From positions 620,001 to 684,000 of the forward strand of contig OZ007034.1 in NCBI GenBank assembly GCA_963931635.1: a DNA stretch of 64,000 bases, written 5' to 3'. Positions 18,457 through 27,888 of this stretch are shown here, in pieces. Each line of letters opens with the position of its first letter. The first letter of the stretch is position 1. The notes beneath the pieces were generated by a model. That model saw only the letters and a list, made by a program, of their open reading frames with translations, was not told where the DNA came from and searched no databases. The translations under genes were made by a program, and so were the position numbers. This DNA is from Caccoplasma sp905210875 (GTDB lineage: Bacteria > Bacteroidota > Bacteroidia > Bacteroidales > UBA11471).

Positions 18457-21400
18457 CTACTCTTCCCTCAGATAGGTCGAAGGAGATTTGCCTGTTATCT
18501 TTTTGAAACTACGGCTGAAATATTTAGGGTCGGTATAACCCACCTTGTAGGCGACCTCGGCAACAGAGAAGTTCTTGGTCTGCATCAACTGTATCGCTCG
18601 CTTGATGCGCACGACCTGCAAAAAGTTGATGGGGGAATAACCCACCAAGGCTTTTATTTTTCTGAAAAAGACACTGCGGCTCAACGCCATCTCTTGCGCC
18701 AAATCGTCAACACTTAAATCGGGATTTTCAATATTTGCCTCGATATAAGACATCAATTGCTGCATGAATTGCTCATCGGCAGGCATGATAGAAAGTTCCG
18801 ACGGCTCATAATCGATTTCACCGGTCGATTTTTGCTCTATCTGCTCCATGTATTTCTCCCGCATGATTTGCTGTTGTTGCAGAATCATGGCCACACGGGC
18901 TTTCAACAACTGGGTGCTAAACGGTTTCACCATATACTCTGCAATTCCACTGTTGGCACTCCGTATGCGGTCGTCCAAGGTATTCTTTGCCGTCAGTACA
19001 ACAATGGGAATATGACAGGTCGTCGTATTTTCCTTGATACGCTTGGCAAGCTCAAAACCGTCAACCACCGGCATCATCAGGTCGGTAATCACCAGGTCGG
19101 GCATGTGTTCCAACGTCAATTGCCAGCCCTCTTCTCCGTTGGTGGCCGTATATACCTTATAACTGTGTGTGAGGCAATTACGGAGGAACGACCGCAAGTC
19201 GTTATTATCTTCCACGACAAGAATAGAGAAACGGTCGTCGGCATCAGAATCTTCAACATCAGAGTCGCCGGCAGAAAGAGATTCATCGGCCTCTATATCG
19301 TCACTCATCAAGAATTCTATACGTTCATCTTCTTCTAGATGCGCTTTCCCTTCCGGAAAAGAGACTTCGAACGTACTTCCTACGCCTTCCTCACTCTGCA
19401 CCTGAATCGTTGCATGATGCAAATCGACAAGCTGTTTCACCAACGATAGGCCTATACCCGTAGACTGCTGATAAATATTATCCTGTAATATGGTATCGAA
19501 TCGTTGAAAGAGATTGGCTATTTTTTCCGACGGCATACCCACCCCCTCATCTGCAACGGCAATGGAAATTCTCGTCTCTTCTCGCTTTACTTTCACAACA
19601 ATAGCTTTTCCCGCAGGAGTATATTTGAAGGCATTGGATATGATATTGACAAATATTTTTTCAAACTTATCACGGTCGGCCCACACATACACATCGTCAC
19701 TCTCCATTTCCAAATGAAAATCAATATGATGGGTACGTGCCACATTCTCAAAATTCTCCATGATAGTTTCCAATGACTCTCTTACATTGAGTTTTTCAAC
19801 CAGAAGACGCATCTTCTCACTCTGAATCTTGCGGAAATCAAGAATCTGATTGATAAGATTCAACATTCTATGCGCATTGGTCTGCACCACCGTCAGATAC
19901 TGACGATCAGAGTCAGGGAGTTTTTCATCGGCAAGCACTTCGGAGAGTGGCCCCTCTATTAATGTAAGAGGCGTACGAAGCTCATGCGAAATGTCGGTAA
20001 AGAAACGCAACTTAGACTCGGTTAATTGATGTTCCAACCGCAATTTATAACGCAATTTATAAATATGCAGATAAAGATAGACCAACCCCAAGATAAATGC
20101 CAATGCCAAGAATACATACAACACTATTGCCCAGGGAGTCTCCGAGAAGAGGGGCTTTCGTGTGATAGGCAATACCCGCTCATTATCGACCCACAAACCG
20201 TTACGGTCGGTCGATTTCACATGCAGGTAAAAGGTTCCCGCAGGCAAATTTACATAATTGGCCGTAAGGTTCTCCTGCGTAAATATCCAGTCCTTGTCTA
20301 CGCCTTCCAACATATACGCATATCGAACCGGAAGACTTGACGACAAATCTACCGCAGCAAAAGGTACAGACAAGGTATTCTCGTCGGCTTGCAATACCAA
20401 AGAATCTATTCCATCACCAAAAACAATTGAGGGCACGTAATGATCATACGCCAATTTCTCGGGCGCAACAATATATACGCCCAAACTGGTCGGCACCAAC
20501 AAATGCCCGTTTTTGTCGATATAGGGTTTGTTCTCCGACAATGTCGCATAGCGCGGCAACATATCGGAACCGATGTTTTCAAAAGCCTCATTACGAGGGT
20601 CAAAACGCATCAGCGTACGTTCTGTCTGTACCCAAATATATCCGTCCTTGTCTTCGGTAAGATTGAGAGCAACGTCGGAATAAGCTCCATCGCGTTTCAT
20701 ATACGGACGGAACGAGAGATTATCCGACAGCAGATTTCGTGTCAGCACTTTATTGAGGCCACCGCCGAAAACAGCCAAATAGATATCGCCATCCCGGGTC
20801 ACATCTATTCCCATTATATCATTGCTTCCCAAGCTGTTGACATCATCCTTCTGACGTAAACTGTGATAGAACCTTATCTCTTCGGGAGAAGAAAAATTTT
20901 CGTCGAAAGTATAAAATCCACGGGTTGTTCCTACAAGGATGATGCTGTCGGAGGTCTCGGCCAGACAACGAGCTTGCTGCGGTATACTCTGTGAATAGGT
21001 TGCCAACCCATTGTTTGCATGAAGAAAATTCAGCGTATCGGAATTGGGATTTTCTACCAGGTTCAACCCCGAATCATAGCAAGCCACCCATAAGCGACCC
21101 TTATAGTCTTGTAAAAGAGAATAGATAGAGTTTCCACTTATACTATGTATATTGTACTCGTCCTTCTTATAATGGCCGGTAATCGCATAGTGCCGATATG
21201 TATCGTATTTGAGCCGATACAACCCTTCACCGCGTGTTCCAAGCCATATGTTATGTGCATTATCCTCAAAAATCGTATAAACGCCAATTCCAAACGGAGT
21301 CTTCTTCTCTTCGATACGCCCATTGGTGGTTAAATACCCTACTCGCTTCTCGCCTTCCCATATCTCTACGATGCCAAGTCGGGACGACACCCACATACGT

Positions 21401-22698
21401 CCCCGGGAATCGGAATAGAGACATCGTATCTCTTCTTGCATATAGTACGGGTGAGGTATTACCTCCCGATTGCTGAATTGCAACTTATGCAGACCCACAT
21501 TGCAACTTACCCATATATTTTTCTGTCGGTCTTGGAACACGGTGCGAACCGACGAAGACAAGAAACGTCCGGCATCATACGGAGTCATCGTCAAAGCGTC
21601 AAGATCGACCCTGTAAAGCCCACCTTCTCTCAAAAAAAGGAATAGCTCATTGCCGGAGTTCTTAAAGAAAAGCGGTCGTGACAAATCCGAAGCAAGCCAC
21701 GTCGTATCGACATCGGGCAACTTTATGGGGAACAACCTCCTGGTTAGCATATCTAGCCGGTAAAGTTTATGATTACGTGTTACAATACAACAGCGGGCAT
21801 CATTATTGTTGTAGCAATACGAGATGTCCGAATCACCGGCATCGGGCATCTTTACCAAGTCGGCTTTCTCTTGTGGCACATCGACAAAAACCACACCGGC
21901 ATCGGTCTGCAACAATATGGTTGAATCATTAATGGGCGACATGCGATTGATGTGCATAACCTCTTGTGGCAATTCTACAAACGATAGCTTTCCATTATTA
22001 AAATGGTAAACGGCCAACTCTCTGCGGGACGTTCCCAGCCAAATCGTTCCATCTCGTTCTATCCAGCTTTTGTAGGGTAGATTGCTCTTAAACGATATAT
22101 TTCCGATAACAGTGAGCCCGCGATTGGTCAGTACCCACTCATTCCCGCGAGAATCGAGTTGAACGGTATAGACCTTGTTTCGTCCCGTTTGGGGATTCTC
22201 AAAGACCTCTATATTTTCAATATTTTTATCTTCAATGCGGAATGATACGCCATTTTCATCAATCAGCCATGTATGCCCGTTCTCTAACGAGATTGTTTTG
22301 GAGGCAACAATAAGTCGATTACATTTTTTCTCCAAGGTCGAATGCACATCGACAAAATGTTTGGTATCGGTACGGAAAAGATAAAAACGGTCTCTTCCTA
22401 TACACCAAATATCTCCTTCACTATTAATGACGATATTGTCGAAGCGGTTTTGGAGCAACGGTTCATGATTGCCCGGCATCGCTTTATAGCACGTGAACTT
22501 GTACCCGTCGTAGCGATTCAATCCGTCCCAAGTTCCCAGCCACAACACACCATCTTCATCTTGCGCAAGAGAAGTTACTCGTCCCTGAGAAAGCCCATCT
22601 CGCACAGTATATATCGACATGCGGCACTCATGCAGCGTTTGTGCCGACAACGATAAAATTCCAAAAAAACCGACAATAAGGGGTAAAATATATTTCAT
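18457..22698 (-). CDS. Hybrid two-component system sensor/regulator (HTCS) of the PUL
   Basis: The 1413-residue protein combines sensor kinase and AraC regulator in one chain, the standard regulator of Bacteroidetes glycan loci. After a signal peptide (MKYILPLIVGFFGILSLSAQ) come two-component-propeller repeats (about 25-740; DEDGVLWLGTWDGLNRYDGY and similar), a Y_Y_Y domain (about 760-830) and one membrane helix (about 840-862, WAIVLYVFLALAFILGLVYL). Next are HisKA with His905 in DISHELRTPLT, HATPase (NIISNAFKYT, GVGMPSEKI, TGIGLSLVK), a receiver with Asp1206 in VITDLMMP, and a C-terminal AraC helix-turn-helix (about 1310-1410). The periplasmic propeller senses a breakdown product and the HTH then activates the PUL. 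It is immediately upstream of the pectate lyase operon and on the same strand, so it most likely controls it. Confidence 0.96.
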   Translation of the reverse strand: MKYILPLIVGFFGILSLSAQTLHECRMSIYTVRDGLSQGRVTSLAQDEDGVLWLGTWDGLNRYDGYKFTCYKAMPGNHEPLLQNRFDNIVINSEGDIWCIGRDRFYLFRTDTKHFVDVHSTLEKKCNRLIVASKTISLENGHTWLIDENGVSFRIEDKNIENIEVFENPQTGRNKVYTVQLDSRGNEWVLTNRGLTVIGNISFKSNLPYKSWIERDGTIWLGTSRRELAVYHFNNGKLSFVELPQEVMHINRMSPINDSTILLQTDAGVVFVDVPQEKADLVKMPDAGDSDISYCYNNNDARCCIVTRNHKLYRLDMLTRRLFPIKLPDVDTTWLASDLSRPLFFKNSGNELFLFLREGGLYRVDLDALTMTPYDAGRFLSSSVRTVFQDRQKNIWVSCNVGLHKLQFSNREVIPHPYYMQEEIRCLYSDSRGRMWVSSRLGIVEIWEGEKRVGYLTTNGRIEEKKTPFGIGVYTIFEDNAHNIWLGTRGEGLYRLKYDTYRHYAITGHYKKDEYNIHSISGNSIYSLLQDYKGRLWVACYDSGLNLVENPNSDTLNFLHANNGLATYSQSIPQQARCLAETSDSIILVGTTRGFYTFDENFSSPEEIRFYHSLRQKDDVNSLGSNDIMGIDVTRDGDIYLAVFGGGLNKVLTRNLLSDNLSFRPYMKRDGAYSDVALNLTEDKDGYIWVQTERTLMRFDPRNEAFENIGSDMLPRYATLSENKPYIDKNGHLLVPTSLGVYIVAPEKLAYDHYVPSIVFGDGIDSLVLQADENTLSVPFAAVDLSSSLPVRYAYMLEGVDKDWIFTQENLTANYVNLPAGTFYLHVKSTDRNGLWVDNERVLPITRKPLFSETPWAIVLYVFLALAFILGLVYLYLHIYKLRYKLRLEHQLTESKLRFFTDISHELRTPLTLIEGPLSEVLADEKLPDSDRQYLTVVQTNAHRMLNLINQILDFRKIQSEKMRLLVEKLNVRESLETIMENFENVARTHHIDFHLEMESDDVYVWADRDKFEKIFVNIISNAFKYTPAGKAIVVKVKREETRISIAVADEGVGMPSEKIANLFQRFDTILQDNIYQQSTGIGLSLVKQLVDLHHATIQVQSEEGVGSTFEVSFPEGKAHLEEDERIEFLMSDDIEADESLSAGDSDVEDSDADDRFSILVVEDNNDLRSFLRNCLTHSYKVYTATNGEEGWQLTLEHMPDLVITDLMMPVVDGFELAKRIKENTTTCHIPIVVLTAKNTLDDRIRSANSGIAEYMVKPFSTQLLKARVAMILQQQQIMREKYMEQIEQKSTGEIDYEPSELSIMPADEQFMQQLMSYIEANIENPDLSVDDLAQEMALSRSVFFRKIKALVGYSPINFLQVVRIKRAIQLMQTKNFSVAEVAYKVGYTDPKYFSRSFKKITGKSPSTYLREE

Positions 22699-22715
22699 AT
22701 CGCTCTATATCTATA

Positions 22716-22745
22716 CAAATGTATAACATAATCGGATATTACAAC
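22716..22745 (-). promoter_or_regulatory. Putative promoter of the HTCS gene
   Basis: Minus-strand TACATTTG (22723-22716) is a good -7 element; GTTG lies 18 bases upstream (22745-22742). The predicted start is close to 22710, a short leader before the ATG at 22698. Confidence 0.5.
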
Positions 22746-22962
22746 TCTTCATTCCCAACAAATCAAAAAAAAGACACTATTTTGACCAAATAATCTCCCC
22801 TGCCGTCATTCTTAATTTACTGCCATGACATTATTCCCGAATAATACACCTATTCAGAAAAATACTCCACTCCAATCTATTTATTTCTTTTTTTATTTGC
22901 ATTGTAAAATTTTTCATAAGAAAGAGAGTTCGAGGCAACTTATCTTTTGCTTACCCAGAAAA

Positions 22963-22994
22963 ATTGAGAAATTTTCTTTTCATGTATACTTTCG
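22963..22994 (+). promoter_or_regulatory. Putative promoter upstream of the serine hydrolase
   Basis: ATTG (22963-22966), 20 bases, then TACTTTCG (22987-22994) is close to the Bacteroidetes consensus. The predicted start falls at the beginning of the 22997-23031 hairpin. A weaker alternative, ATTG-N18-TATATTTA, sits about 45 bases before the ATG at 23115. Confidence 0.4.
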
Positions 22995-22996
22995 CG

Positions 22997-23031
22997 AAAA
23001 AGGCTGCTCGAAAGCGTTCGAGGGCCTTTTT
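22997..23031. terminator. Hairpin with A-run and T-run, possible bidirectional terminator
   Basis: AAAAAGGC (22997-23004) pairs with GCCTTTTT (23024-23031), and inside it CTCGAA pairs with TTCGAG around AGCG, with a small internal mismatch. It looks like a bidirectional terminator but sits immediately after a promoter-like pair, so a leader stem-loop is also possible. Confidence 0.45.
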
Positions 23032-23114
23032 CATTTCTATGGCATCTGTCTTTTTTACTAAAAAGATTGTACAGGAAATGTTTTGACTATATTTACAACC
23101 GATAATCTTGAACC

Positions 23115-24266
23115 ATGAAAAGAAGACTTAAAATCATTTTACCGATTGTGATACTGCTCATAGTCGTCTACCTGTGCCTGCCTCACTACGCCCGGCAAGC
23201 TCTCAGGTATCTCTACCCCGACATCTACGACCTCGAACGCTTCGAGCATCACACCGTACATGCACCCGACAGCTGCCAGCCGTGGGCACATACCGCCGAC
23301 TACAACCGATACCGGCTCTCAACGACCGAGGCAGATTACCTTGATTCGATGGAGACAACGGCATTTCTCGTCTTCCAGCACGACAGCATCGTATTCGAGA
23401 ATTACCGCAACGACGGCTGCGACACCCTCACCTCCAACATCTTCTCGGCCACAAAAAGCATTGTGAGCCTCCTCACGGGCATTGCGTGCGAAGAGGGCTA
23501 CATAAAAAGCATCGACGACCCGGTGAGCAAATACCTGCCGGCTTTTTCCGAAGGACGACACAGCGAAATCACCCTGCGCCACCTGCTTACGATGAGCGCC
23601 TCGCTGAGTTGGGACGAGAGCTACTCCTCTCTCTTCTCCATGACCACACAAGGATATTACGGCAACGATCTCTACCGGCTGGTTACAGAACTAGACGTGA
23701 CGGGGCGCCCCGGCTATCAATACACCTACCGCAGCGGCGAGACTCAGGTGCTGGCCTTTGCTCTTGAAGCCGCCACAGGGAAGACTCTGAGCGACTATGC
23801 CGAGGAAAAGTTGTGGCGTCCGCTCCAAGCCGAACACGACGCCTACTGGCTGCTCGACCGCAAAGGGGGCAACGAAAAGGCTTTCTGCTGCTTCCACACC
23901 ACCGCCCGCGACGTAGCCCGACTGGGCCACCTGATGCTTCACGAGGGGCAGTGGCACGGGCAACAAATCGTACCGGCAACCTATATGCGCGAAGCCACGA
24001 CTCCTGCATCGTACCTGCGCAATCAGTGGGACAACGGAGCCCTCGATTACTACGGGTTACAGTTCTGGATTGTAGAAATCGACGGGAAATCCTATCCCTA
24101 CATGCGGGGCATGGACGGGCAATACATTGTCGCCATACCCGGACAGAAGGCTCTTTTTGTGCGGCTGGGACACAAATCGACCGAAGTATATGTAGGACCG
24201 CATCAGGCAGATCTCTTCCACTATTTCGCCCTGGCTTCGGAAATTCTTGATTCGCGGATGGAATAG
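23115..24266 (+). CDS. Beta-lactamase-like serine hydrolase (class C / esterase type), membrane-anchored
   Basis: The 383-residue protein starts with an uncleaved-looking N-terminal helix (about 5-22, KIILPIVILLIVVYLCL) and then a beta-lactamase fold. The SxxK nucleophile motif is SATK at about 115 (NIFSATKSIVSLLTGIA) and the YxS-type motif is YRS in YTYRSGETQ. A late GMDGQYI takes the place of the KTG motif. Such proteins range from carboxypeptidases to esterases and beta-lactamases; the divergent third motif argues against a true beta-lactamase. It acts in the periplasm or at the outer leaflet. It is not clearly in an operon: the ABC gene follows after 110 bases with its own TACTTTTG element. 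Confidence 0.82.
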   Translation: MKRRLKIILPIVILLIVVYLCLPHYARQALRYLYPDIYDLERFEHHTVHAPDSCQPWAHTADYNRYRLSTTEADYLDSMETTAFLVFQHDSIVFENYRNDGCDTLTSNIFSATKSIVSLLTGIACEEGYIKSIDDPVSKYLPAFSEGRHSEITLRHLLTMSASLSWDESYSSLFSMTTQGYYGNDLYRLVTELDVTGRPGYQYTYRSGETQVLAFALEAATGKTLSDYAEEKLWRPLQAEHDAYWLLDRKGGNEKAFCCFHTTARDVARLGHLMLHEGQWHGQQIVPATYMREATTPASYLRNQWDNGALDYYGLQFWIVEIDGKSYPYMRGMDGQYIVAIPGQKALFVRLGHKSTEVYVGPHQADLFHYFALASEILDSRME

Positions 24267-24376
24267 CGGCGGGAGACTTACGTTTTCTCACTTTTTCAAC
24301 ACAAAATGGCATCGGGAGAAACATTTTCGACGCATAACGATTACTTTTGCAACGACAATCAACAGAAACGACAGTT

Positions 24377-25837
24377 ATGCGCACAATTATCTCCTTGGTC
24401 AACGGCGTGGCCGGCGACATAAACCGGAGGTTTGCCACCCCCATCAACTTTGAGTTGCAGGAGGGGGAACACTTGGCCGTCATCGGCCTGAACGGTAGTG
24501 GGAAAAGCACACTCATACAGACTATTACGGGTCAGCTCTTCCTGCGTGAAGGAAAACTCTCGTTCGACTTCGGTCCCGACGCACACCGATACAACTCCGA
24601 AAACATCCGTTATGTAACCTTCAACGACGCCTACGGCACTGCCACCGCCGACTACTATTACCAGCAGCGGTGGAACTCACAAGACAGCGACCAAGGACCG
24701 CGTGTCGAAGACATACTCGGCCGGGAGAAATGCGACGACACAGCGTGGAAAGCCCACCTGTACGACCTGCTGGGTATCGACAAGATGCTCGACAAGCCCA
24801 TCATCATGCTTTCGTCGGGCGAACTGCGCAAGATGCACATTGCCCGCCTCCTGCTCTCGGCTCCGAAGGTACTCATTCTCGAAAGCCCCTTCATCGGTCT
24901 CGACGCCCCTTCGCGCCAGCTGCTGGTCGAGCTGCTGCAACGGCTCATCGACGAGGCCTCGGTGCAGATAATTCTTGTCGTTACCGCACCGCAAGACATT
25001 CCGCCGTTCATCACCCACGTCTACGAAATAGATGCGATGCAATGCGGCGAAAAATGCACCGTACAGGAATACCGTACGCGCGAGACCATCACGGCCCGCC
25101 GTGCAGCCATCAGCAGCCGAAGAATTGAGCTGCTGCTGCTTCCGCCCGAGAAATCGTCGCCCTGCACGGCTACCGACATTGTCCGGCTCGAAGAGGTGTC
25201 GATACGCTACGGCCGGCGCACCATCATCGACCGGCTGAACTGGACCATAAAAAATGGAGAAAAATGGTCATTGTCAGGACCTAACGGGGCCGGAAAATCT
25301 ACACTTTTGAGTATTATTTGCGCCGATAACCCCCAGTCCTATTCGCAAAACATCACCCTTTTTGATCACAAACGGGGCAGCGGGGAAAGCATCTGGGACA
25401 TCAAGCGCCACATCGGTTATGTCTCGCCCGAGATGCATCGCTCCTACCTCAAAGATATTCCGGCGGCGGGTATTGTGGCCTCGGGTTACTACGACACGAT
25501 AGGACTCTTCCGCCGCCTCACGGAGGATCAGATGGAGGCGTGCAGCGGCTGGCTCGACACTTTTGGTGTGTCGGCACTGCGCGATCGGTCGTTTGTGAAA
25601 CTTTCGTCGGGCGAACAGCGTATGCTGCTCCTAGCCCGTGCGCTGGTGAAAGACCCCGACCTGCTCATTCTCGACGAGCCATTACACGGGCTCGATATTC
25701 TCAACAAGGAGCGGGCCCGTGCCATCATCGAAGCCTTTGCAACACGTCCCAGCAAAACCATCATCTATGTCACGCACTACCCCGAAGAGCTCCCGCGCTG
25801 CATCGACAAGACTCTGATACTCAAAAGAAACGACTGA
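24377..25837 (+). CDS. ABC ATPase with two nucleotide-binding domains (ModF-like)
   Basis: The protein has 486 residues from ATG 24377 (MRTIISLVNGVAGD), chosen over an upstream in-frame ATG at 24347 because homologous ATPases start this way. Two complete NBDs are visible. The first has Walker A GLNGSGKST (about 48), signature LSSGELRKMHIARLLL and Walker B VLILESPFIGLD, with Ser at the glutamate+1 position. The second has GPNGAGKST (about 303), LSSGEQRMLLLARAL and LLILDEPLHGLD. No membrane domain is present or encoded nearby. The arrangement and length match ModF/PhrA-type proteins, which lack a dedicated permease. -7-like TACTTTTG at 24342-24349 lies 28 bases before the start. It converges with the next gene, with 8 bases between stops. 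Confidence 0.85.
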   Translation: MRTIISLVNGVAGDINRRFATPINFELQEGEHLAVIGLNGSGKSTLIQTITGQLFLREGKLSFDFGPDAHRYNSENIRYVTFNDAYGTATADYYYQQRWNSQDSDQGPRVEDILGREKCDDTAWKAHLYDLLGIDKMLDKPIIMLSSGELRKMHIARLLLSAPKVLILESPFIGLDAPSRQLLVELLQRLIDEASVQIILVVTAPQDIPPFITHVYEIDAMQCGEKCTVQEYRTRETITARRAAISSRRIELLLLPPEKSSPCTATDIVRLEEVSIRYGRRTIIDRLNWTIKNGEKWSLSGPNGAGKSTLLSIICADNPQSYSQNITLFDHKRGSGESIWDIKRHIGYVSPEMHRSYLKDIPAAGIVASGYYDTIGLFRRLTEDQMEACSGWLDTFGVSALRDRSFVKLSSGEQRMLLLARALVKDPDLLILDEPLHGLDILNKERARAIIEAFATRPSKTIIYVTHYPEELPRCIDKTLILKRND

Positions 25838-25845
25838 TTAAAATT

Positions 25846-26796
25846 TTAAAAAAAGGCCTTCTCTCCCACACTTTGTAAAAGTATGCGACAGGTAGCAACC
25901 ATTTCGGTCACGATCTCTGCTGCCGGCTGTTCGCGTGTGAGCGTCGAGGCAATCTGTCCGATTTCCAGTTCACCCTCTTGTAAATCTCCTTCGAAGATTC
26001 CTTTCTTGGCCCGGCCTTTACCCAATAAAACGCGCAACTCTTCGAGGGAAGCCCCACGCTTTTGGGCCTCATCTACCTGAAAGAAGAAATCGTTTTTAAC
26101 CAATCTTGTAGGGGATAAACTTTTTAATGTCAACATAGTATCTCCCTCGGGCCGTCCCAGACAACGTTTCTTGAAATCGGCATGAGCCGAGCTCTCACAC
26201 GAAAGAGCAAAGCGGGTACCTACCTGCACCCCATCGGCTCCCAACATCATGACGGCAGCCATGGCTTCTCCCGAAGCAATTCCACCGGCCGCCAGAAGCG
26301 GCAAAGAGACAGCCCGACGCACCGCCGGAATAAGACATAGTGTTGAGGTCTCCTCGCGACCGTTATGCCCACCGGCCTCAAACCCTTCGGCCACAACAGC
26401 ATCGACACCGGCCTGCTCACACTTCAAAGCAAAACGGGTCGACGACACGACATGGGCCACGATAATGCCATGGCTGTGGAGGAAGTCGGTATAAAGCGCA
26501 GGATTTCCGGCCGAAGTAAAAACGATCTTCACCTCCTCCTCCACCAGAATCTGCATCAATTTGTCGATTTCGGGATACATGAGGGGAACATTCACCCCAA
26601 AGGGACGGTCGGTCGCCGCCCGGCACTTGACGATATGCTCACGCAACGTATCAGGGTGCATCGACCCGGCACCGAGCAGGCCCAAACCTCCAGCATTACT
26701 CACCGCAGCGGCCAAGCGCCAGCCACTACACCACACCATACCGCCCTGCACAATCGGGTAACGGATTCCGAAAAGTTCACACACTCGATTCTTCAT
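25846..26796 (-). CDS. NAD(P)H-dependent flavin oxidoreductase / nitronate monooxygenase family
   Basis: The protein has 316 residues from ATG 26796 (MKNRVCELFGIRYPIVQGGM), the typical start of this family; an extension to 26889 would add 31 residues without family character. It is an FMN-binding TIM barrel: IVQGGMVWCSG near the N-terminus, AGVDAVVAEGFEAGGHNG with the HNG-containing loop, LPLLAAGGIASGEAMAAVMMLGADGVQVGTRF for the phosphate-binding end. The family includes nitronate monooxygenases and FabK-type enoyl-ACP reductases. The sequence alone does not separate these. The neighbours do not indicate a pathway. Confidence 0.85.
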   Translation of the reverse strand: MKNRVCELFGIRYPIVQGGMVWCSGWRLAAAVSNAGGLGLLGAGSMHPDTLREHIVKCRAATDRPFGVNVPLMYPEIDKLMQILVEEEVKIVFTSAGNPALYTDFLHSHGIIVAHVVSSTRFALKCEQAGVDAVVAEGFEAGGHNGREETSTLCLIPAVRRAVSLPLLAAGGIASGEAMAAVMMLGADGVQVGTRFALSCESSAHADFKKRCLGRPEGDTMLTLKSLSPTRLVKNDFFFQVDEAQKRGASLEELRVLLGKGRAKKGIFEGDLQEGELEIGQIASTLTREQPAAEIVTEMVATCRILLQSVGEKAFF

Positions 26797-26888
26797 ATAA
26801 TGTTTTTTAGATTCTACAAACGCCGTATGAGAAACAAACGCCACGCTGCTTGCGTTCATTCCCCGAAATCGGTCGGGAATGTCAACCA

Positions 26889-27344
26889 TCAGAAACCACG
26901 ATGCAATTTATAGCGCAACGAACGGGCTCCCTGAGCCACACTGTCGACCCGATAGACCGCCATGCGTGCCCCGGAGGGTAACATCGTCGAGACCGTATTC
27001 TCCGAGAGCGGAACCTTATGCGACAACAGAGGGAAACGACTCAGAGCCACTTCGGGAGAGAGAAACAGTGTCGAATCGTTATCGGCTGCAAAGGCCGATA
27101 TATCCCCTTCGAAATAGACCGAGACAAAACAAAAATAGCCATACCGGTGGCGACGATAAAGCGTATCGGCCGGAGCATACCTAAACCAACTCTCTTCTGC
27201 CGGCTCGTCGACCTCCGTCGGCGTTTCCACCGCAACCAGACTCTCCTCTCGCGGAGATACCGCGCTGAAACTCTTCCAGAAATAAAATCCCAACGCCACC
27301 ACCAGCAGCAAGAGAAACGACCACACAAGCGAACTTTTCTTCAT
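26889..27344 (-). CDS. Hypothetical membrane-anchored protein
   Basis: The protein has 151 residues from ATG 27344 (MKKSSLVWSFLLLLVVALGF), which gives one N-terminal membrane helix (about 7-24). The rest is a small outward-facing domain with AEESWFRYAPADTLYRRHRY and a C-terminal ARMAVYRVDSVAQGARSLRY. I do not recognise the family. A well-matched promoter lies upstream at 27439-27470. The flavin enzyme gene starts 92 bases downstream, so the two may be co-transcribed. Confidence 0.65.
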   Translation of the reverse strand: MKKSSLVWSFLLLLVVALGFYFWKSFSAVSPREESLVAVETPTEVDEPAEESWFRYAPADTLYRRHRYGYFCFVSVYFEGDISAFAADNDSTLFLSPEVALSRFPLLSHKVPLSENTVSTMLPSGARMAVYRVDSVAQGARSLRYKLHRGF

Positions 27345-27438
27345 AACAGCATCTATTACAATACAAAAAGCCGAGAGACCCGACGTCACCAGTAGGCATC
27401 TGAACACAAAACACTACTCGGAGCATCTCCCCCCCTTA

Positions 27439-27470
27439 CAAAGATAGGGAAAGGAGAGAATAGAGACAAA
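27439..27470 (-). promoter_or_regulatory. Promoter of the 26889-27344 gene
   Basis: Minus-strand TTTG (27470-27467), exactly 20 bases, then TATCTTTG (27446-27439). This is a full match to the Bacteroidetes consensus, with the start codon about 90 bases downstream. Confidence 0.7.
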
Positions 27471-27554
27471 CGAAAACAGCGTTTTAAAATTGACTATGCC
27501 GAACCGCCTCCTATCTTCATGAACCAAAGATAGCGAAAGGCAAGTATATAAAAA

Positions 27555-27580
27555 CATATATACGCGACATATATACGCGA
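27555..27580. repeat. Tandem duplication of a 13-mer
   Basis: CATATATACGCGA occurs twice without a gap (27555-27567 and 27568-27580). It is flanked by two diverged copies of a longer unit beginning TATGCCGAA (27495 and 27585). Confidence 0.8.
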
Positions 27581-27842
27581 TTTTTATGCCGAATCGCGTT
27601 CCATCTTACTTACCGAATCCAAAGGTATGGATGGAGAACGTTGAAAAGATTACAGAGTTTCTGCTTTGTGCTTTTGCCAAGCCGAATTTCATATTCTGAG
27701 AGAGACAAAAAGCAAAGTCTCCGATGTCGACCATCCCCAAGCGCATCTCAACTGTCAGAAAAATTTTCACATCCAGACAGGAGAAAAAAGAGCGCTCCAA
27801 TGGCAGGTATCATTGAGACGAGATTTATCGAATATCCGGAAA

Positions 27843-27875
27843 ATACAAAAGCGGCCTGCCATAAAGGCAAGCCGC
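27843..27875 (-). terminator. Terminator of the tRNA-Val cluster
   Basis: On the minus strand GCGGCTTGCC-TTTAT-GGCAGGCCGC (one G-T wobble) is followed by TTTTGTATTT. It lies 13 bases past the last tRNA. Confidence 0.8.
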
Positions 27876-27888
27876 TCAATTACCACGG

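Larger units (their letters stand above)
22699..23114. other. AT-rich intergenic region between HTCS and serine hydrolase (416 bp)
   Basis: There is no credible gene here. The left end holds the HTCS promoter. The right half holds a plus-strand promoter-like pair (22963-22994) followed at once by a hairpin (22997-23031). The remainder is AT-rich and shows no repeat family. Confidence 0.5.
27345..27888. other. Intergenic region with short direct repeats (544 bp)
   Basis: No convincing gene is present. It contains the promoter at 27439-27470, an exact tandem 13-mer at 27555-27580, a diverged longer repeat (TATGCCGAACCGC at 27495 and TATGCCGAATCGC at 27585), and the tRNA-Val terminator at 27843-27875. 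Confidence 0.55.

Noticed and set aside
22825..23061. 78-codon plus-strand frame before the serine hydrolase
   Set aside because: It is a low-complexity AT-rich translation (Phe, Tyr, Lys) running through a promoter-like pair and hairpin; no ribosome-binding or family support.
23115..24266. Calling the serine hydrolase an antibiotic-resistance beta-lactamase
   Set aside because: The SxxK and YxS motifs are present, but the third motif is not a normal KTG and the N-terminus is a membrane anchor; an esterase or peptidase role is at least as likely.
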